Shown here piece by piece: positions 1 to 9,043 of a stretch of DNA of 35,667 bases. The first letter of the stretch is position 1, and each line of letters begins with the position of its first letter. The stretch is from Blastocatellia bacterium (GTDB lineage: Bacteria > Acidobacteriota > Blastocatellia > Pyrinomonadales > Pyrinomonadaceae): positions 1 to 35,667 of the forward strand of contig JACCVY010000121.1 in NCBI GenBank assembly GCA_013697915.1. The letters run 5' to 3'. The notes beneath the pieces were generated by a model. That model was not told where the DNA came from, did no database searches, and saw only the letters and a program-made list of their open reading frames with translations. The translations under genes and the position numbers were made by a program.

Positions 1-235
1 GGCGACAGCATAAAGCCTGGGGTGGAGCGAAGCGGAACCCCAGGATCGTTGATATATGATGCAAGAGCCCGCGAAGCGGGCGACAGCGACACATGATGAA
101 TAAATCGTAGCCTTTCCGCTATCGCACGCTTCGCGCGCTCAGTCTTCTCACCTGATCTTAACCTGGGTTTCGCTGCGCTTCATAGAAGGCTTTATGCTTT
201 CACCCGCTACGCGGGTTTTGGAAAAGCAAGCCCGA
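1..235. repeat. Dispersed intergenic repeat, copy A (truncated by window edge)
   Basis: Non-coding stretch closely matching 22195-22435 along its whole length. Shared blocks include TAAAGCCTGGGGTGGAGCGA, ATCGTAGCCTTT, CTATCGCACGCTTCGCGCGC and TTTGGAAAAGCAAG at the end. It is GC-rich and palindromic; GCCCGCGAAGCGGGC is an internal hairpin. No ORF belongs to it. The left end may continue beyond the window. Confidence 0.8.
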
Positions 236-281
236 TTAACTTGATCAGAACTTCCTTAAGTTTGTACTCCGACCTGCAACA

Positions 282-1526
282 TTATTCCCAACGCAAGGCT
301 TCGATTGGATCCAATCTGGCGGCTTTCCAGGCCGGCCACAAGCCGAAGATGATTCCTACTGCCGCCGAGATGCCTATGCCGACCACGATCGCCCACATTG
401 GCACGAATGCAGGTAGCGGCGAGTATCTGTTGGTTAGTAAACTCGCGACCTCGCCGAGCACGAGACCGATGACGCCACCAAATGCCGTGAGCACCACCGC
501 TTCAATCAAAAACTGCGAGAGTATGTTAAGCCGCGTCGCGCCTACTGCTTTTCTGATGCCAATTTCTTTGGTGCGCTCCGTAACCGAAACGAGCATGATG
601 TTCATCACGCCGATGCCGCCAATCATCAATGCCACAAACGAAATCGCCGTCAAGACCAAAGCCGTAGCGCCGGTGAGTTGATTGTAGATATCCAGCAGCG
701 CATCCTGCGACGAGATGCCAAACGTGCTTGGCGCACCTGTAGCATCACGCCGCCGTCTACGCAGGATGTCGGTCATCTCATCAATTGCGGACTTCACGAA
801 AGCCCGCGATTTTGGGCGCACAATAATTACGAAAACAACTTCCGGAAACGGCTGCTCGCCAGGGTAGTACTTATCAAAGGTCGTGATCGGAATGAAAACC
901 TGGTTATCGCGCGACTGGCCGAGAAAAGTTCCCAGCGGTTCCATCACGCCGACAACTTTGAAGGGCTTGCCGTTTATCTTCAACTCCTTGTCGATTGGAT
1001 CCTCGTAGGGAAACAACGACTTTGTCAGATCGATTCCAAGTACACAGATGTTGGTGCGTTCGCGTATGTCCGTATCAGTGATAAAGCGCCCGCGATCCAC
1101 ATAACTCGATTGCGTGAACTCGTAATAGGGCGTGGCGCCGATGACAATCGGCGTGTCGGATTGTTTGTCGGCGTAGCGAACTGTCTCCGCGATCTTGCGA
1201 TGAATCGGAGAAACACTAAGGACAGAAGGCGCCTCGTTGCGAATGGCCTCGGCGTCTTCGAGTGTCAGGTCCTTGCGGTGGAGTTCTTCCGAGGTTGGCT
1301 GGTGACCAAAGCTGGGATCAAATTTGGTGGCCCAGATCGCATTCGAACCCAGTGCTTCGATTTGTTGGGCAAAAGCTTTATTCAAACCCTGGATGATCGA
1401 CACCATGAAGATCACTGTGACCACGCCAACAGTGACGCCAAGGATGGTCAACAACGAGCGCAGCTTGTTCGCGCGCAGCGTGTCGAATGCCATCAGAGCG
1501 GATTCTTTAATGTCGTCTAAGCGCAT
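282..1526 (-). CDS. MacB-type ABC transporter permease (second of a pair)
   Basis: Inner-membrane permease of the MacB/FtsX family, about 414 residues, probably part of an efflux or lipoprotein-release type exporter. It has an N-terminal membrane helix after the conserved segment LRANKLRSLLTILGVTVGV, a large periplasmic MacB_PCD-type domain, and three C-terminal helices with the FtsX signature TERTKEIGIRKAVGATR. It ends in the family-typical PIEALRWE. I place the start at the ATG reading MRLDDIKES; an upstream in-frame extension is encoded by the heptamer array at 1531-1593 and is unlikely to be real. It is the last gene of the operon adaptor-ATPase-permease-permease. The partner permease is a clear paralogue, so a heterodimeric channel is likely. 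No good Shine-Dalgarno precedes the start. The substrate is unknown. Confidence 0.9.
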   Translation of the reverse strand: MRLDDIKESALMAFDTLRANKLRSLLTILGVTVGVVTVIFMVSIIQGLNKAFAQQIEALGSNAIWATKFDPSFGHQPTSEELHRKDLTLEDAEAIRNEAPSVLSVSPIHRKIAETVRYADKQSDTPIVIGATPYYEFTQSSYVDRGRFITDTDIRERTNICVLGIDLTKSLFPYEDPIDKELKINGKPFKVVGVMEPLGTFLGQSRDNQVFIPITTFDKYYPGEQPFPEVVFVIIVRPKSRAFVKSAIDEMTDILRRRRRDATGAPSTFGISSQDALLDIYNQLTGATALVLTAISFVALMIGGIGVMNIMLVSVTERTKEIGIRKAVGATRLNILSQFLIEAVVLTAFGGVIGLVLGEVASLLTNRYSPLPAFVPMWAIVVGIGISAAVGIIFGLWPAWKAARLDPIEALRWE

Positions 1527-1530
1527 GATT

Positions 1531-1675
1531 AGTAAACAGCAAACAGTAAACAGCAAACAGCAAGCAGCAGATAGTCAACAGCAACCAGCATTTGGTAATC
1601 GGCATAGCAGGAACTCAGAACGGTCCGCCCTAGATGAATGGCTGTTTGCTGTCTGCTGTTCACTCTTTGCTCGTT
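1531..1675. repeat. Inverted heptamer array (AGCAAAC / GCTGTTT)
   Basis: Left arm 1531-1593 is nine tandem 7-mers of the form AGYAAAC (AGTAAAC, AGCAAAC, AGTAAAC, AGCAAAC, AGCAAGC and decayed units). Right arm 1641-1675 is about five 7-mers of the complementary word (GCTGTTT, GCTGTCT, GCTGTTC, ACTCTTT, GCTCGTT). The right arm ends on the base before the stop codon of the upstream permease (1676). The arms can pair into a long hairpin in the operon mRNA. Confidence 0.85.
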
Positions 1676-3019
1676 TCATTCCGACCGCAACGCCTCAATC
1701 GGATGCAAACGCGCCGCGCGCCAGGCGGGCCATAGCCCGCTGATGACGCCCACCACCGAAGACATGCCAACGCCGAGAACGACCGAAGCAACGCTCACCA
1801 AAAGTGGAAAGCCAATCAAGAATGAAATCACATAAGCCAAGCCAAAGCCCGTCAGCACGCCGATCGCGCCGCCGACGGCAGCGACCGTGATGGCTTCGAT
1901 CAAAAACTGCGTCAGGATGTCTTTACGGCGCGCGCCGATTGCTTTGCGGATGCCGATCTCTTTCGTTCGTTCAGTTACCGAAACCAGCATGATATTCATC
2001 ACGACAATGCCGCCGACAAACAACGAAACCCCGGCAACCAGATAAGTCACGATGTAGATGTTCGACGTCGCCTTGCCATAAAGGTCGATGAACACGTCGG
2101 ACGTTTCCAGTGTGAAGCCCTCGTCGCTCTCATCGCCAAATGTTTTGCCGCGACGATTGCGCATTATCGTTCGCACCTGGTCTTCCGCTTCTTCCAGTTG
2201 CTGGGTCGAAGGTGTCTTGACGAAAACTACCAGCGAAGAATGCGCCCCAAAGTTTTTCTGATAAGTGGAATAGGGGATATAGATCAAATTGTCGCGCGAG
2301 GCTCCAAAGATTTTGCCTTGTGCCTGCAGCACGCCCAAAATTTGATACGGCCGGCCGCCAACAGAAACGTTCTGGCCCACTGCTCGATCCGGCGCGATGC
2401 CGCCAAAAAGATTCTGGACGATATCAGTTCCGACAACGCAGATCTCGCGCGCAGTGGCCCCTTCGTTGTCGGTCCAAAAGCGGCCGGCATCGATATTGAC
2501 CGCGTCGATGTCAAACATCGCACTTGGCGTAATGCCACGAACGTTTACGTTTTCCGACTTTTGATCCTTGTGTTTGACTGTTGCGGGGGTGTTGGCTGCG
2601 ACGCCGGCTCGCCAGCATGACGTGCATACGCGAAAGATTGCTTCAGCGTCGTCAAGCGTCACGTCCTTGCGCTTGTTGAACCTGATGAAATCCTCGCGCG
2701 AGGTGATAACGCGGGGACGTTTCGAGACAGTAAAAACCGTCGAGCCTTGAGAAGAAAAAGTGGTGGCGACAGTTTGGTCCAAGCCCTTGATGATAGTCAC
2801 CACCGCAATAACCGCTGCCACGCCGACAACGATGCCCATCAACGTCAGGGAAGTGCGCAACTTGTTTGCGCGTAGACTACCGAGCGCCACCAGAAACGCT
2901 TCCCATAACGCCGCGACACGGAGGACCTTGAAAACTTTTCTTATGCGCGCCGCAATTTGCGAGCTCGCTCCTGTTGGAGTAGCGCCTGTCTGTACGGGCA
3001 TTTCGCTGAGTGGTGACAT
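1676..3019 (-). CDS. MacB-type ABC transporter permease (first of a pair)
   Basis: Paralogue of the permease at 282-1526, about 447 residues. It shows the same architecture: first helix in LRANKLRTSLTLMGIVVGVA, a periplasmic domain, then three helices with TERTKEIGIRKAIGARR, ending PIEALRSE. The open frame continues upstream to 3256, but that part translates the palindrome at 3056-3248. I therefore choose the ATG at 3019 (MSPLSEMPVQ), which is preceded by a purine-rich AGGCAAAGG ribosome-binding sequence. A 50-residue cytoplasmic N-terminal tail remains before the first helix, longer than usual; a start further in cannot be excluded. It lies between the ATPase gene and the second permease, and the gap to the ATPase holds two hairpin elements. 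It likely pairs with the downstream permease. Substrate unknown. Confidence 0.88.
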   Translation of the reverse strand: MSPLSEMPVQTGATPTGASSQIAARIRKVFKVLRVAALWEAFLVALGSLRANKLRTSLTLMGIVVGVAAVIAVVTIIKGLDQTVATTFSSQGSTVFTVSKRPRVITSREDFIRFNKRKDVTLDDAEAIFRVCTSCWRAGVAANTPATVKHKDQKSENVNVRGITPSAMFDIDAVNIDAGRFWTDNEGATAREICVVGTDIVQNLFGGIAPDRAVGQNVSVGGRPYQILGVLQAQGKIFGASRDNLIYIPYSTYQKNFGAHSSLVVFVKTPSTQQLEEAEDQVRTIMRNRRGKTFGDESDEGFTLETSDVFIDLYGKATSNIYIVTYLVAGVSLFVGGIVVMNIMLVSVTERTKEIGIRKAIGARRKDILTQFLIEAITVAAVGGAIGVLTGFGLAYVISFLIGFPLLVSVASVVLGVGMSSVVGVISGLWPAWRAARLHPIEALRSE

Positions 3020-3055
3020 ACCTTTGCCTGAAATGTTATGGACCACGTTAGGTCC

Positions 3056-3248
3056 GGCTTTGCCGCCTGATGTACGACGGTGGCTATGCCCCGCCGACAG
3101 CAGCCCAATTATACTGGGGCTATGCCCCTGGTTCTGGCTTAGCCCTTCGGATTTATTGATCCAAGGCCGCATCAAGGGCATAGCCCAAAGTAAAAAGAGA
3201 ACCTCTACGGCGGGGCATAGCCACCGCCGTACATCAGGCGGCAAAGCC
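3056..3248. repeat. Long palindromic element with 41-bp arms
   Basis: Arms 3056-3096 and 3208-3248 are inverted copies with one mismatch in 41. Both start from GGCTTTGCCGCCTGATGTAC when read inward. Inner hairpins contain GGGGCTATGCCCC and GGGCATAGCCC. The outer ends match those of the element at 18768-18920, so these are two members of one family. There is no ORF of its own. It sits inside the efflux operon, upstream of the first permease. Confidence 0.85.
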
Positions 3249-3302
3249 GAAGCCAAACCAACGAAGGACTCTTCAGGGCAAAACTCAATGGCATAACAAA
3301 AT

Positions 3303-3323
3303 GGGCGGGTACAGGACCCGCCC
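3303..3323. repeat. Short perfect hairpin, 8-bp stem
   Basis: GGGCGGGT and ACCCGCCC flank a five-base loop ACAGG. On the minus strand, the direction of the operon, the stem is followed by ATTTTGTT. It could act as a weak terminator or an mRNA-stability element between the ATPase and permease genes. It may also be just another REP-like unit. Confidence 0.6.
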
Positions 3324-3356
3324 TACAAGTTTAGAATGTCCGCCTGCATGCGCCTC

Positions 3357-4115
3357 CTACCTGATTTTCTCGTCTTTTTCGATCAGACCGTCGCGAATAG
3401 AGATTACGCGGTGGGCCCGTCCGGCGATGTCGTGCTCGTGAGTTACCACGATGATCGTGTTTCCCTCGCCGTGCAGCCGCTCGAACAGATCCATTATCTC
3501 CATGCTGGTATGTGTGTCGAGCGCGCCGGTGGGCTCGTCCGCAAGCAGAATAGAAGGATGATTCACCAGGGCCCGAGCAATTGCCACGCGCTGGCGCTGA
3601 CCCCCGGAAAGCTCGTTTGGCCGGTGTGTAATTCGATCAGAAAGATCCACCGCGCGCAAAGCTTCCTTGGCCATTTCATGCCGCTGGCTGGAACCGATGC
3701 CGCCATAGATCAGCGGCAGCTCCACGTTGTGCAACGCAGTCGCCCGGGCCAACAGATTGAATGTCTGGAAAACAAAGCCCACTTCCTGATTGCGGATGCG
3801 CGCGAGTTCGTCGTCATCCATTTCAGAGACGTTCTTTGCGTTCAGCCAGTACTCGCCTTTGCTTGGTGTGTCGAGACAGCCGATCAAATTCATCAAGGTC
3901 GACTTGCCGGAACCTGATGGACCAATGATCGCGATGTACTCTCCTTTAGGGATATCAAAGGAAACGCCGTGAAGGGCGTGCACCTGCTCAGATCCCATCT
4001 CATACGTTTTCCAAATATCGCGCATGGAGATGAGCGCGTTCGCGTCGTGCGCGCTAACGGTTTGTTCAGGCAGCACGGTTGTGGCGGGCGGAGATGCCAG
4101 AGTAACGTCGCTCAT
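3357..4115 (-). CDS. ABC transporter ATPase of the MacB/LolD type
   Basis: Cytoplasmic ATPase of 252 residues energising the two neighbouring permeases. It shows Walker [11 protein letters not shown]-loop FVFQTFNLL, signature [16 protein letters not shown], Walker [13 protein letters not shown] and the H-loop in VVTHEHDIA. The [16 protein letters not shown] region and overall length are typical of the LolD/MacB ATPase group. The first 30 residues are an extra leader before [12 protein letters not shown]. The start codon overlaps the stop of the adaptor gene as TAATG, which indicates translational coupling. Family membership is certain; the exported substrate cannot be read from the sequence. 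Confidence 0.95.
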   Translation of the reverse strand: MSDVTLASPPATTVLPEQTVSAHDANALISMRDIWKTYEMGSEQVHALHGVSFDIPKGEYIAIIGPSGSGKSTLMNLIGCLDTPSKGEYWLNAKNVSEMDDDELARIRNQEVGFVFQTFNLLARATALHNVELPLIYGGIGSSQRHEMAKEALRAVDLSDRITHRPNELSGGQRQRVAIARALVNHPSILLADEPTGALDTHTSMEIMDLFERLHGEGNTIIVVTHEHDIAGRAHRVISIRDGLIEKDEKIR

Positions 4116-5632
4116 TAGCTGCCCTCATTTGCGTTGGCGTTTGCGCCCGCTTTGCGTTCCTGGCGTTTGACTGCCATGCCGTCTTTCAAAGTCTTCAAAA
4201 CACGGCTTGGTCCTCTTACGATTTCCATGCCCGCTTTTACACCGCTCGTGACCTCGATGTCGGCTTCGCCGGTAATTCCGGTAGTCACTTCAATGAAACG
4301 AACCTTGTTGCCTTCGAGCACGTACACACCCTTGACGCTTTTTGGTTTTTCACCGCTCGCCGGCGTCGGTACATTGCCTGCAACCGTAGGACCCGGCGAA
4401 GGAGCCGAGGGCGCTTTCTCGACGATTGACTCAAGTGGAACGGCGACCACATTGTTTTTAGTTTTGGTTGTGATGGTTGCGGTGCCGCTCATGCCGGGTC
4501 GCAGCGCGTTGCGCACTTCGTCCGGCATATCGCGCAACTCGACGGTTACCTTGAATTCTTTCGCTTCCTGCACATTCACGCGATTTGACAGTCCACCCTG
4601 CGTATCGGACTTGGAAACCGCCAACGGATTTTTCTGAGTTACGACGCCAGTGATTTCTTTGTCGCCGAGCGCATCAACTTTTACCTTCGCCTGTTGTCCG
4701 ACCTCCACGTTGGAGATTTCGGTTTCGTCAACGTTCACCTCTACGTTGATGGTTGACATATCCGCGATGGTCATCAGCGGCGTGGTTGATAGACCGGCAA
4801 CGGCATACTCGCCAACTCGCGTTGGAATGTCGGCCACCACCCCATTGAGCGGCGATAGCTGAGTTGCCTTTGATCGTTGACTCGATTGCCCGCGCAGCAG
4901 GGCTTGCTGCTGATTGGCCCGCATCTCGGAAGACCTGATGCCGGTCTTTGCTTCCTGGACTGAAAGCTTTTGCTGGTTAGCCCGTTCCTGTGCCTCTTTG
5001 ACGGCAATGCGTTGCGATTCCAAATTTGCTCTGGCTGTTTGCAGGGCAATCTTGGCCTGATCAAAACGATCGCGTGCGGCGTCGTAATCTCCGCGCGACG
5101 CAACACCTGCTTCGATGAGATCGCTGCTGCGTTTCAATTCGCGCTGCGCTGTGTTTAGATCAACCTGAGCGCGATCGACCGACGTCTGTAGAGCAACTAA
5201 CTGCTGGCGCGCAGAGGCAACCGATGATTCGGCAACGACCAACCCTTGCTGAGAGGTGGCGACAGCATTTCGCGCGCTCTGAATATCGTTTATGGCCTGT
5301 TGCGCTGCGGCAAATTGCGCTTCCTGGCTCGACTGCAGCTGCGTTGGATCGACTCGCACAAGAGGCTTGCCCTGGGTCACCTGATCGCCGGCATTCACAT
5401 AAATTTCTTCAATGCGGCCGGGAACTTCGCTCGTTAGCTTGATGTAGCGGATTGGTCTGACTTCGCCTGATGCGGTTACCGTCTGACGCAGTTCTGGTTT
5501 TACTTCCAGCTTGACTGTGGTTACTTCAGCTTCATCTTTACGAGTGGCAAATACGCTAATGATAATAATTAATGCGAGCAGGGCGACCGCCGAAACCGCG
5601 ATAATAATTTTTTTCTTTCTGGTCAAAGCCAT
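4115..5632 (-). CDS. Periplasmic adaptor (HlyD/MacA-family membrane fusion protein)
   Basis: First gene of the efflux operon, 505 residues. A single N-terminal membrane helix (about residues 8-29, rich in Ile, Ala and Val) follows MALTRKKK. Next come a biotinyl-lipoyl-like half ([26 protein letters not shown]), a long Gln/Ala-rich coiled-coil hairpin (about residues 85-250), the second lipoyl half ([20 protein letters not shown]) and beta-barrel domains. This is the arrangement of RND/MacA-type adaptors that link an inner-membrane pump to an outer-membrane channel. No TolC-like gene is visible here. The tail [11 protein letters not shown] is low complexity. The ATG is preceded by AAGGAAG, a good ribosome-binding site. 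The coiled coil is long enough to span the periplasm. Confidence 0.93.
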   Translation of the reverse strand: MALTRKKKIIIAVSAVALLALIIIISVFATRKDEAEVTTVKLEVKPELRQTVTASGEVRPIRYIKLTSEVPGRIEEIYVNAGDQVTQGKPLVRVDPTQLQSSQEAQFAAAQQAINDIQSARNAVATSQQGLVVAESSVASARQQLVALQTSVDRAQVDLNTAQRELKRSSDLIEAGVASRGDYDAARDRFDQAKIALQTARANLESQRIAVKEAQERANQQKLSVQEAKTGIRSSEMRANQQQALLRGQSSQRSKATQLSPLNGVVADIPTRVGEYAVAGLSTTPLMTIADMSTINVEVNVDETEISNVEVGQQAKVKVDALGDKEITGVVTQKNPLAVSKSDTQGGLSNRVNVQEAKEFKVTVELRDMPDEVRNALRPGMSGTATITTKTKNNVVAVPLESIVEKAPSAPSPGPTVAGNVPTPASGEKPKSVKGVYVLEGNKVRFIEVTTGITGEADIEVTSGVKAGMEIVRGPSRVLKTLKDGMAVKRQERKAGANANANEGS

Positions 5633-6000
5633 AATTCTTCCTTCGCTGGGGGTTAAAATTTCTTTGTTGCTAACGAACTAATATTCTTGGGCAAAAATGT
5701 GCTGATTCGAAAATCAGTTTGGTTCGAGTAACTCTTACGTCAAAAAACCCTAAACAGTTTCAAATATGCGGACTTTTGCGTCCTGCAAGGAGGTTGCCTC
5801 ATAAGTCGATCCCGGAGCCGTCAGGTTGAGCCTTTTCCTCAACCATCATTCCCGGAGTTCTGCGAGTGCTTAAGGCCGCAAGATTGGCGGAGGCCAATAG
5901 TTTCGGGATAGAATGACCCGCCGATCTTTAAGCAAGTCCTGGCCGTCTGGATTGAGAATCTATCGCGAATTGACTGCGAGTCGCAAACCTCCGAAAAACG
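5633..6000. promoter_or_regulatory. Divergent intergenic region with hairpins
   Basis: A gap of 368 bp between the minus-strand efflux operon and the plus-strand signalling cluster, so it should hold promoters for both. Visible structure: a hairpin GGTTGAG/CTCAACC with a 7-base loop at 5824-5844; the word CCCGGAG repeated at 5811 and 5851; and GGCGG (about 5888) able to pair with CCGCC (about 5919). It has no heptamer array, unlike many other gaps. I do not recognise a known riboswitch, and no -35/-10 pair stands out clearly. Confidence 0.35.
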
Positions 6001-6621
6001 ATGATTACGTGTGAAAGGTGCAAAACCGAGAACCTCGACGGTTCGCAGTATTGTGACGAATGCGGCGCAGCCTTGAGACCCAATTCAAACTCGCGCGCGC
6101 CAGGGAATGTGCCAGGGAATGTGCCAGGGAATGTGCCGGGGAATGCGCCGGGAAATGTTAGCCAGTTGAAGCCCGAAGGCGATGGTAAGAACGGCTCGCG
6201 CGCCCCTGTTCCAGCGCCGCATCCTGAAGCGGCCCGCAAAGCCGCGGCCGCTGTGAATATTTCGCCGTCACACGGATCAAGCGACAAGGCCCATGCCAAG
6301 CTGGTTATCGAGCGCGGAAAATCTGCCGGTAAACAATTTCTGTTGAGTGCTGCCGAGTCGCAGATTGGACGCTGGGACGCGGACGGAGGAGTGTTCCCGG
6401 ACGTCGATTTGGACACGGACGATCCCGAGGCAAAGGTATCGCGACGTCATGCCCGTGTCACATTTCGCGATGGGCAGTATTTTCTGGAAGACCTTGGCTC
6501 AACGAACGGCACCTTTGTGAACCGCGGCAAAAGATTGTCGCCCGGGACGCACCAGGCTCTTAGCGATGGTGATGAGATCATTGTGGGAAAAACCTTCCTG
6601 CGCTTCCGCCTTGTAAAATAA
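6001..6621 (+). CDS. Zinc-ribbon/FHA domain protein
   Basis: Soluble 206-residue protein. The N-terminal zinc ribbon has two CxxC pairs (CERC at 4-7, CDEC at 18-21). It is followed by a Pro/Gly/Asn repeat (residues 33-52: APGN, VPGN x3, APGN), a linker, and a C-terminal FHA domain (about 98-206). The FHA core motifs are present: IGR at 122-124, SRRHA at 147-151, and LEDLGSTNGTFVN at 162-174. FHA domains bind phosphothreonine, so the likely partner is the kinase encoded immediately downstream, whose C-terminal FHA domain is a close relative (VFPEIDLSRFDPETKVSRRH versus VFPDVDLDTDDPEAKVSRRH). No signal peptide or membrane helix. It is probably a phospho-dependent adaptor in the same circuit. 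Confidence 0.9.
   Translation: MITCERCKTENLDGSQYCDECGAALRPNSNSRAPGNVPGNVPGNVPGNAPGNVSQLKPEGDGKNGSRAPVPAPHPEAARKAAAAVNISPSHGSSDKAHAKLVIERGKSAGKQFLLSAAESQIGRWDADGGVFPDVDLDTDDPEAKVSRRHARVTFRDGQYFLEDLGSTNGTFVNRGKRLSPGTHQALSDGDEIIVGKTFLRFRLVK
6097..6156 (+). repeat. In-frame 12-bp minisatellite (5 units)
   Basis: Five consecutive 12-mers of the form GYGCCRGGGAAT inside the FHA gene, each encoding (A/V)PGN. Units two and three are identical and the last ones carry single changes. Length variation between strains is expected and would keep the frame, since 12 is divisible by 3. Confidence 0.9.
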
Positions 6622-6675
6622 TTCCGTTCTTAGTTCGTCAACGGAAATGCTTTTTCGAGAATAGGTTTTCAATAA

Positions 6676-8295
6676 ATGGCAGAGTGTCTCGAATGTGGAA
6701 CGCCGGTAATGCCGGGTGAAAGTTTCTGCCGCAACTGCGGCACGCAACAACCTGCGCCAACGCCGCTGGCCGCCGAGACACCGTCAAATGTTTCCACATC
6801 CGAGCCGGAGAAGTCTGCCGTCGAAAGCGCAGACAGCCTGCCAGTATCGTCAGCCTCGCTCGGCGGCAGTTCCACTGGCGACGTTCAGGACCTTGTAAAG
6901 CATACTGTTAAGAAGGGCACTACCGGCGGCCGGCAGCCCGCCGTAAAGCAACTGGACCCCGGCAGTGTTCTGAATAATCGCTACGAAATTGCGCGTCGTA
7001 TCGGTGGCGGAGGAATGGGCGCCGTTTATCTCGCCAAGGACCGCAATCTCGGCGACGCGCCGCGTGCTGTTAAAGAAATGGTCGAATCGCATCTCGATCC
7101 GGCGCAGCATGAAAAAGCCATTGGCGACTTTAAACGCGAATCGTTGTTGCTCACTTCCCTGGAACACCCGTCGATTCCAACCATCTACGATTATTTTTAC
7201 GATGAACCCCTGGGGCGGTTTTATCTGGTGATGAAGTTTATCGCCGGCGGAGATCTTGCTTCACGTTTGAGAAGTGCGCCGGGTGGAAAAGTCGACGAAA
7301 AAACTGTGGCCGATTGGGGTATGCAAACTGCGGACGTATTGCATTACCTGCACACGCGACCGAAACCGATCATCTATCGCGACTTGAAGCCGGCCAACCT
7401 GATGATTGACGGCAACACTGGCCGCGTGATGTTGATTGATTTTGGCATTGCGCGTTGGGTGAAGCAGGAAGAGAAGGGTGTGACCGCGGTGGGCACGATG
7501 GGTTATGCGCCACCGGAACTTTTCGGCGGGCGAGTTGAGCCTCGGTCCGACGTCTATAGTTTGGGTGCGACGATGTTCCACCTGGTAACTGGATCTGATC
7601 CACAGGACAATCCGCTGTTGATTTTTGACTTTCAAAAGAACCCGCGGCCACGCCAGATCGCGCCCTCGATTTCCAGCGAGATGGAACAAATCCTGATGCG
7701 GTCGGTTGAGTACAAACCTGAAGATCGTTTTGCATCCGCCGGTCAGATGCGCGATGCGCTGGCTACGCATCTGGAAAAATTGATGAGCGGGCAAGTGAGT
7801 TATGGCTCGGCGCCGCAGGTTGGCGGCGAAACGACACAGGTGCAGATGGTGTTTTGCGGTTTCTGCGGCGGCCGCATTGCCGCCGACGATGTTTTCTGTG
7901 CGCATTGCGGCGCGCGTCAGCCGATGGCCGGGGCCGGCTCGAGTGCGGCGCTGAATGCGGCACGGCAAACAGCGAAGCTGGTCGTTGCCGGCACCACCGA
8001 GCTTGATGCTTCGTTTGTGCTTAAGAAAGATAACAACCTGGTGGGCCGTACTGATCCACATTCAAATGTTTTTCCTGAGATTGATCTTTCCCGGTTCGAT
8101 CCGGAAACCAAAGTTTCCCGGCGACATGCGCGCATTTGGCGCGAAGGCGAAACGTTTCTAGTTGAAGACCTGGGCTCAGTTAACGGGACAGTCATTAACG
8201 ATTCGGTGAGACTGGCCCCTCGCCAACCGCGCGTGCTGGACAGTGGCGACAAGATTCGACTTGGAGAAACGACGCTGCACTTTCTTTTGGGTTAG
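6676..8295 (+). CDS. Serine/threonine protein kinase with two zinc ribbons and a C-terminal FHA domain
   Basis: Cytoplasmic 539-residue kinase. Order: zinc ribbon (CLEC 4-7, CRNC 18-21), Ser-rich linker, kinase domain (about 103-370), second zinc ribbon (CGFC 394-397, CAHC 408-411), FHA domain (about 432-539). Kinase motifs: glycine loop GGGGMG at 110-115, ATP lysine in AVKEM (K133), catalytic loop YRDLKPAN (234-241, with Tyr where HRD is usual), DFG at 255-257, and GYAPPE near 276-281. All residues needed for activity are present. The FHA carries LVGRTD, SRRHA and VEDLGSVNGT. There is no membrane helix, unlike PASTA kinases. It sits between an FHA protein and an RDD/phosphatase pair, so it is probably the kinase of a local phospho-switch. 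The stop codon is followed at once by a heptamer array. Confidence 0.94.
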   Translation: MAECLECGTPVMPGESFCRNCGTQQPAPTPLAAETPSNVSTSEPEKSAVESADSLPVSSASLGGSSTGDVQDLVKHTVKKGTTGGRQPAVKQLDPGSVLNNRYEIARRIGGGGMGAVYLAKDRNLGDAPRAVKEMVESHLDPAQHEKAIGDFKRESLLLTSLEHPSIPTIYDYFYDEPLGRFYLVMKFIAGGDLASRLRSAPGGKVDEKTVADWGMQTADVLHYLHTRPKPIIYRDLKPANLMIDGNTGRVMLIDFGIARWVKQEEKGVTAVGTMGYAPPELFGGRVEPRSDVYSLGATMFHLVTGSDPQDNPLLIFDFQKNPRPRQIAPSISSEMEQILMRSVEYKPEDRFASAGQMRDALATHLEKLMSGQVSYGSAPQVGGETTQVQMVFCGFCGGRIAADDVFCAHCGARQPMAGAGSSAALNAARQTAKLVVAGTTELDASFVLKKDNNLVGRTDPHSNVFPEIDLSRFDPETKVSRRHARIWREGETFLVEDLGSVNGTVINDSVRLAPRQPRVLDSGDKIRLGETTLHFLLG

Positions 8296-8450
8296 TCAGT
8301 GGTCAGTTGTCAGTGGTGATGATCTTTTCACGATAGCTACTCATCGGATAACTGTTCACAAAGGCGGCGACTTACAACTGACAACGAACAACGAACAACT
8401 GACAACGACCACTGACTACTGACAACTGACCATTAACAACTGACCAAAAC
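8296..8450. repeat. Inverted heptamer array (TCAGTTG / CAACTGA)
   Basis: Left arm at 8296-8316 (TCAGTGG, TCAGTTG, TCAGTGG) begins on the base after the kinase stop codon. Right arm at 8374-8450 is eleven 7-mers: ACAACTG, ACAACGA twice, ACAACTG, ACAACGA, then CCACTGA-type units. The right arm finishes two bases before the RDD start ATG (8452). The arms are reverse complements. No Shine-Dalgarno remains in front of the next gene. Confidence 0.87.
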
Positions 8451-8451
8451 G

Positions 8452-8964
8452 ATGAGCGCTGAAACAGTCGCCGTGCAAAGAAACGTCAAGCCCGGCCCAC
8501 CCGCACAAAAGCTGACCAGGATTCGCGGACCATTTTCGTTGCGCTGCGGAGCGATTTTGATCGACTACATAGTCCTGGTCGCAATTTTGGCTTTTAGCAC
8601 TCTCGTCAGTCGTTTACTTGGCGGCGGCGCGCGCTCCGCGGGAAGCTCTTCTTTAACCATTGGCGTTTTCCTGACGCTTCTGGTGGCTGCCCTGGATCTC
8701 GGCGTGCTCCCAGGACTCACCGGATTGACGATCGGCAAGTGGGCTACTGGCCTGCGCATCAGGCAAAGCAACGGGATGGAGTTAGGAATTGGGCGCGCTT
8801 TTTTGCGGCACTTCGTTGGCTATCCTTTGTCGGCGTTAACGCTCGGCCTGGGGTTTGTGATTGCGGCCTTCAACGCGCGCGGCCGCGGTTTACATGATCT
8901 GATCGCGGGCACAATTGTCGTGCGCGAAGGATCCGTTATAGTTGAGAATCGGCACCGCCGATGA
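8452..8964 (+). CDS. RDD family membrane protein
   Basis: Small integral membrane protein, 170 residues, with the RDD-domain pattern. The first helix after LRCGAILIDYIVLVAILAFS carries the conserved Arg and Asp positions (R-x-x-A-x-x-I-D). The second hydrophobic segment is SLTIGVFLTLLVAALDLGVL, followed by the family motif TIGKWATGLRI. The C-terminal part has GRAFLRHFVGYPLSALTLGLG and the GRGLHDLIAGTIVV segment. RDD proteins have varied or unknown transport roles. Position between a kinase and a PP2C phosphatase, all in one direction, suggests it is a membrane target or sensor of the circuit; this is inference from context only. Confidence 0.85.
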   Translation: MSAETVAVQRNVKPGPPAQKLTRIRGPFSLRCGAILIDYIVLVAILAFSTLVSRLLGGGARSAGSSSLTIGVFLTLLVAALDLGVLPGLTGLTIGKWATGLRIRQSNGMELGIGRAFLRHFVGYPLSALTLGLGFVIAAFNARGRGLHDLIAGTIVVREGSVIVENRHRR

Positions 8965-8975
8965 ATAGATAAGTT

Positions 8976-9031
8976 TCAAAGACCAAGGACCAAAGACCAA
9001 ACATTAAAGACCAAAACCCAAGTCCAAAGCC
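8976..9031. repeat. Heptamer array (CCAAAGA), single orientation
   Basis: Eight tandem 7-mers (TCAAAGA, CCAAGGA, CCAAAGA, CCAAACA, TTAAAGA, CCAAAAC, CCAAGTC, CAAAGCC) fill most of the 79-bp gap between the RDD gene and the phosphatase gene. Unlike most other gaps, no reverse-complement arm is present. Confidence 0.85.
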
Positions 9032-9043
9032 CGCTAATTACTA

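Noticed and set aside
678-1520. 280-residue plus-strand open frame
   Set aside because: It is the antisense shadow of the MacB-type permease, with no family motifs and no plausible ribosome-binding site.
3019-3256. N-terminal extension of the first permease
   Set aside because: It translates the palindrome arms (PPDVRRWLCPA and its mirror) and has no ribosome-binding site; the ATG at 3019 does.
7261-8061. 266-residue minus-strand open frame
   Set aside because: Antisense to the kinase gene, which has complete catalytic motifs; composition is Arg/His-rich as expected of a shadow frame.
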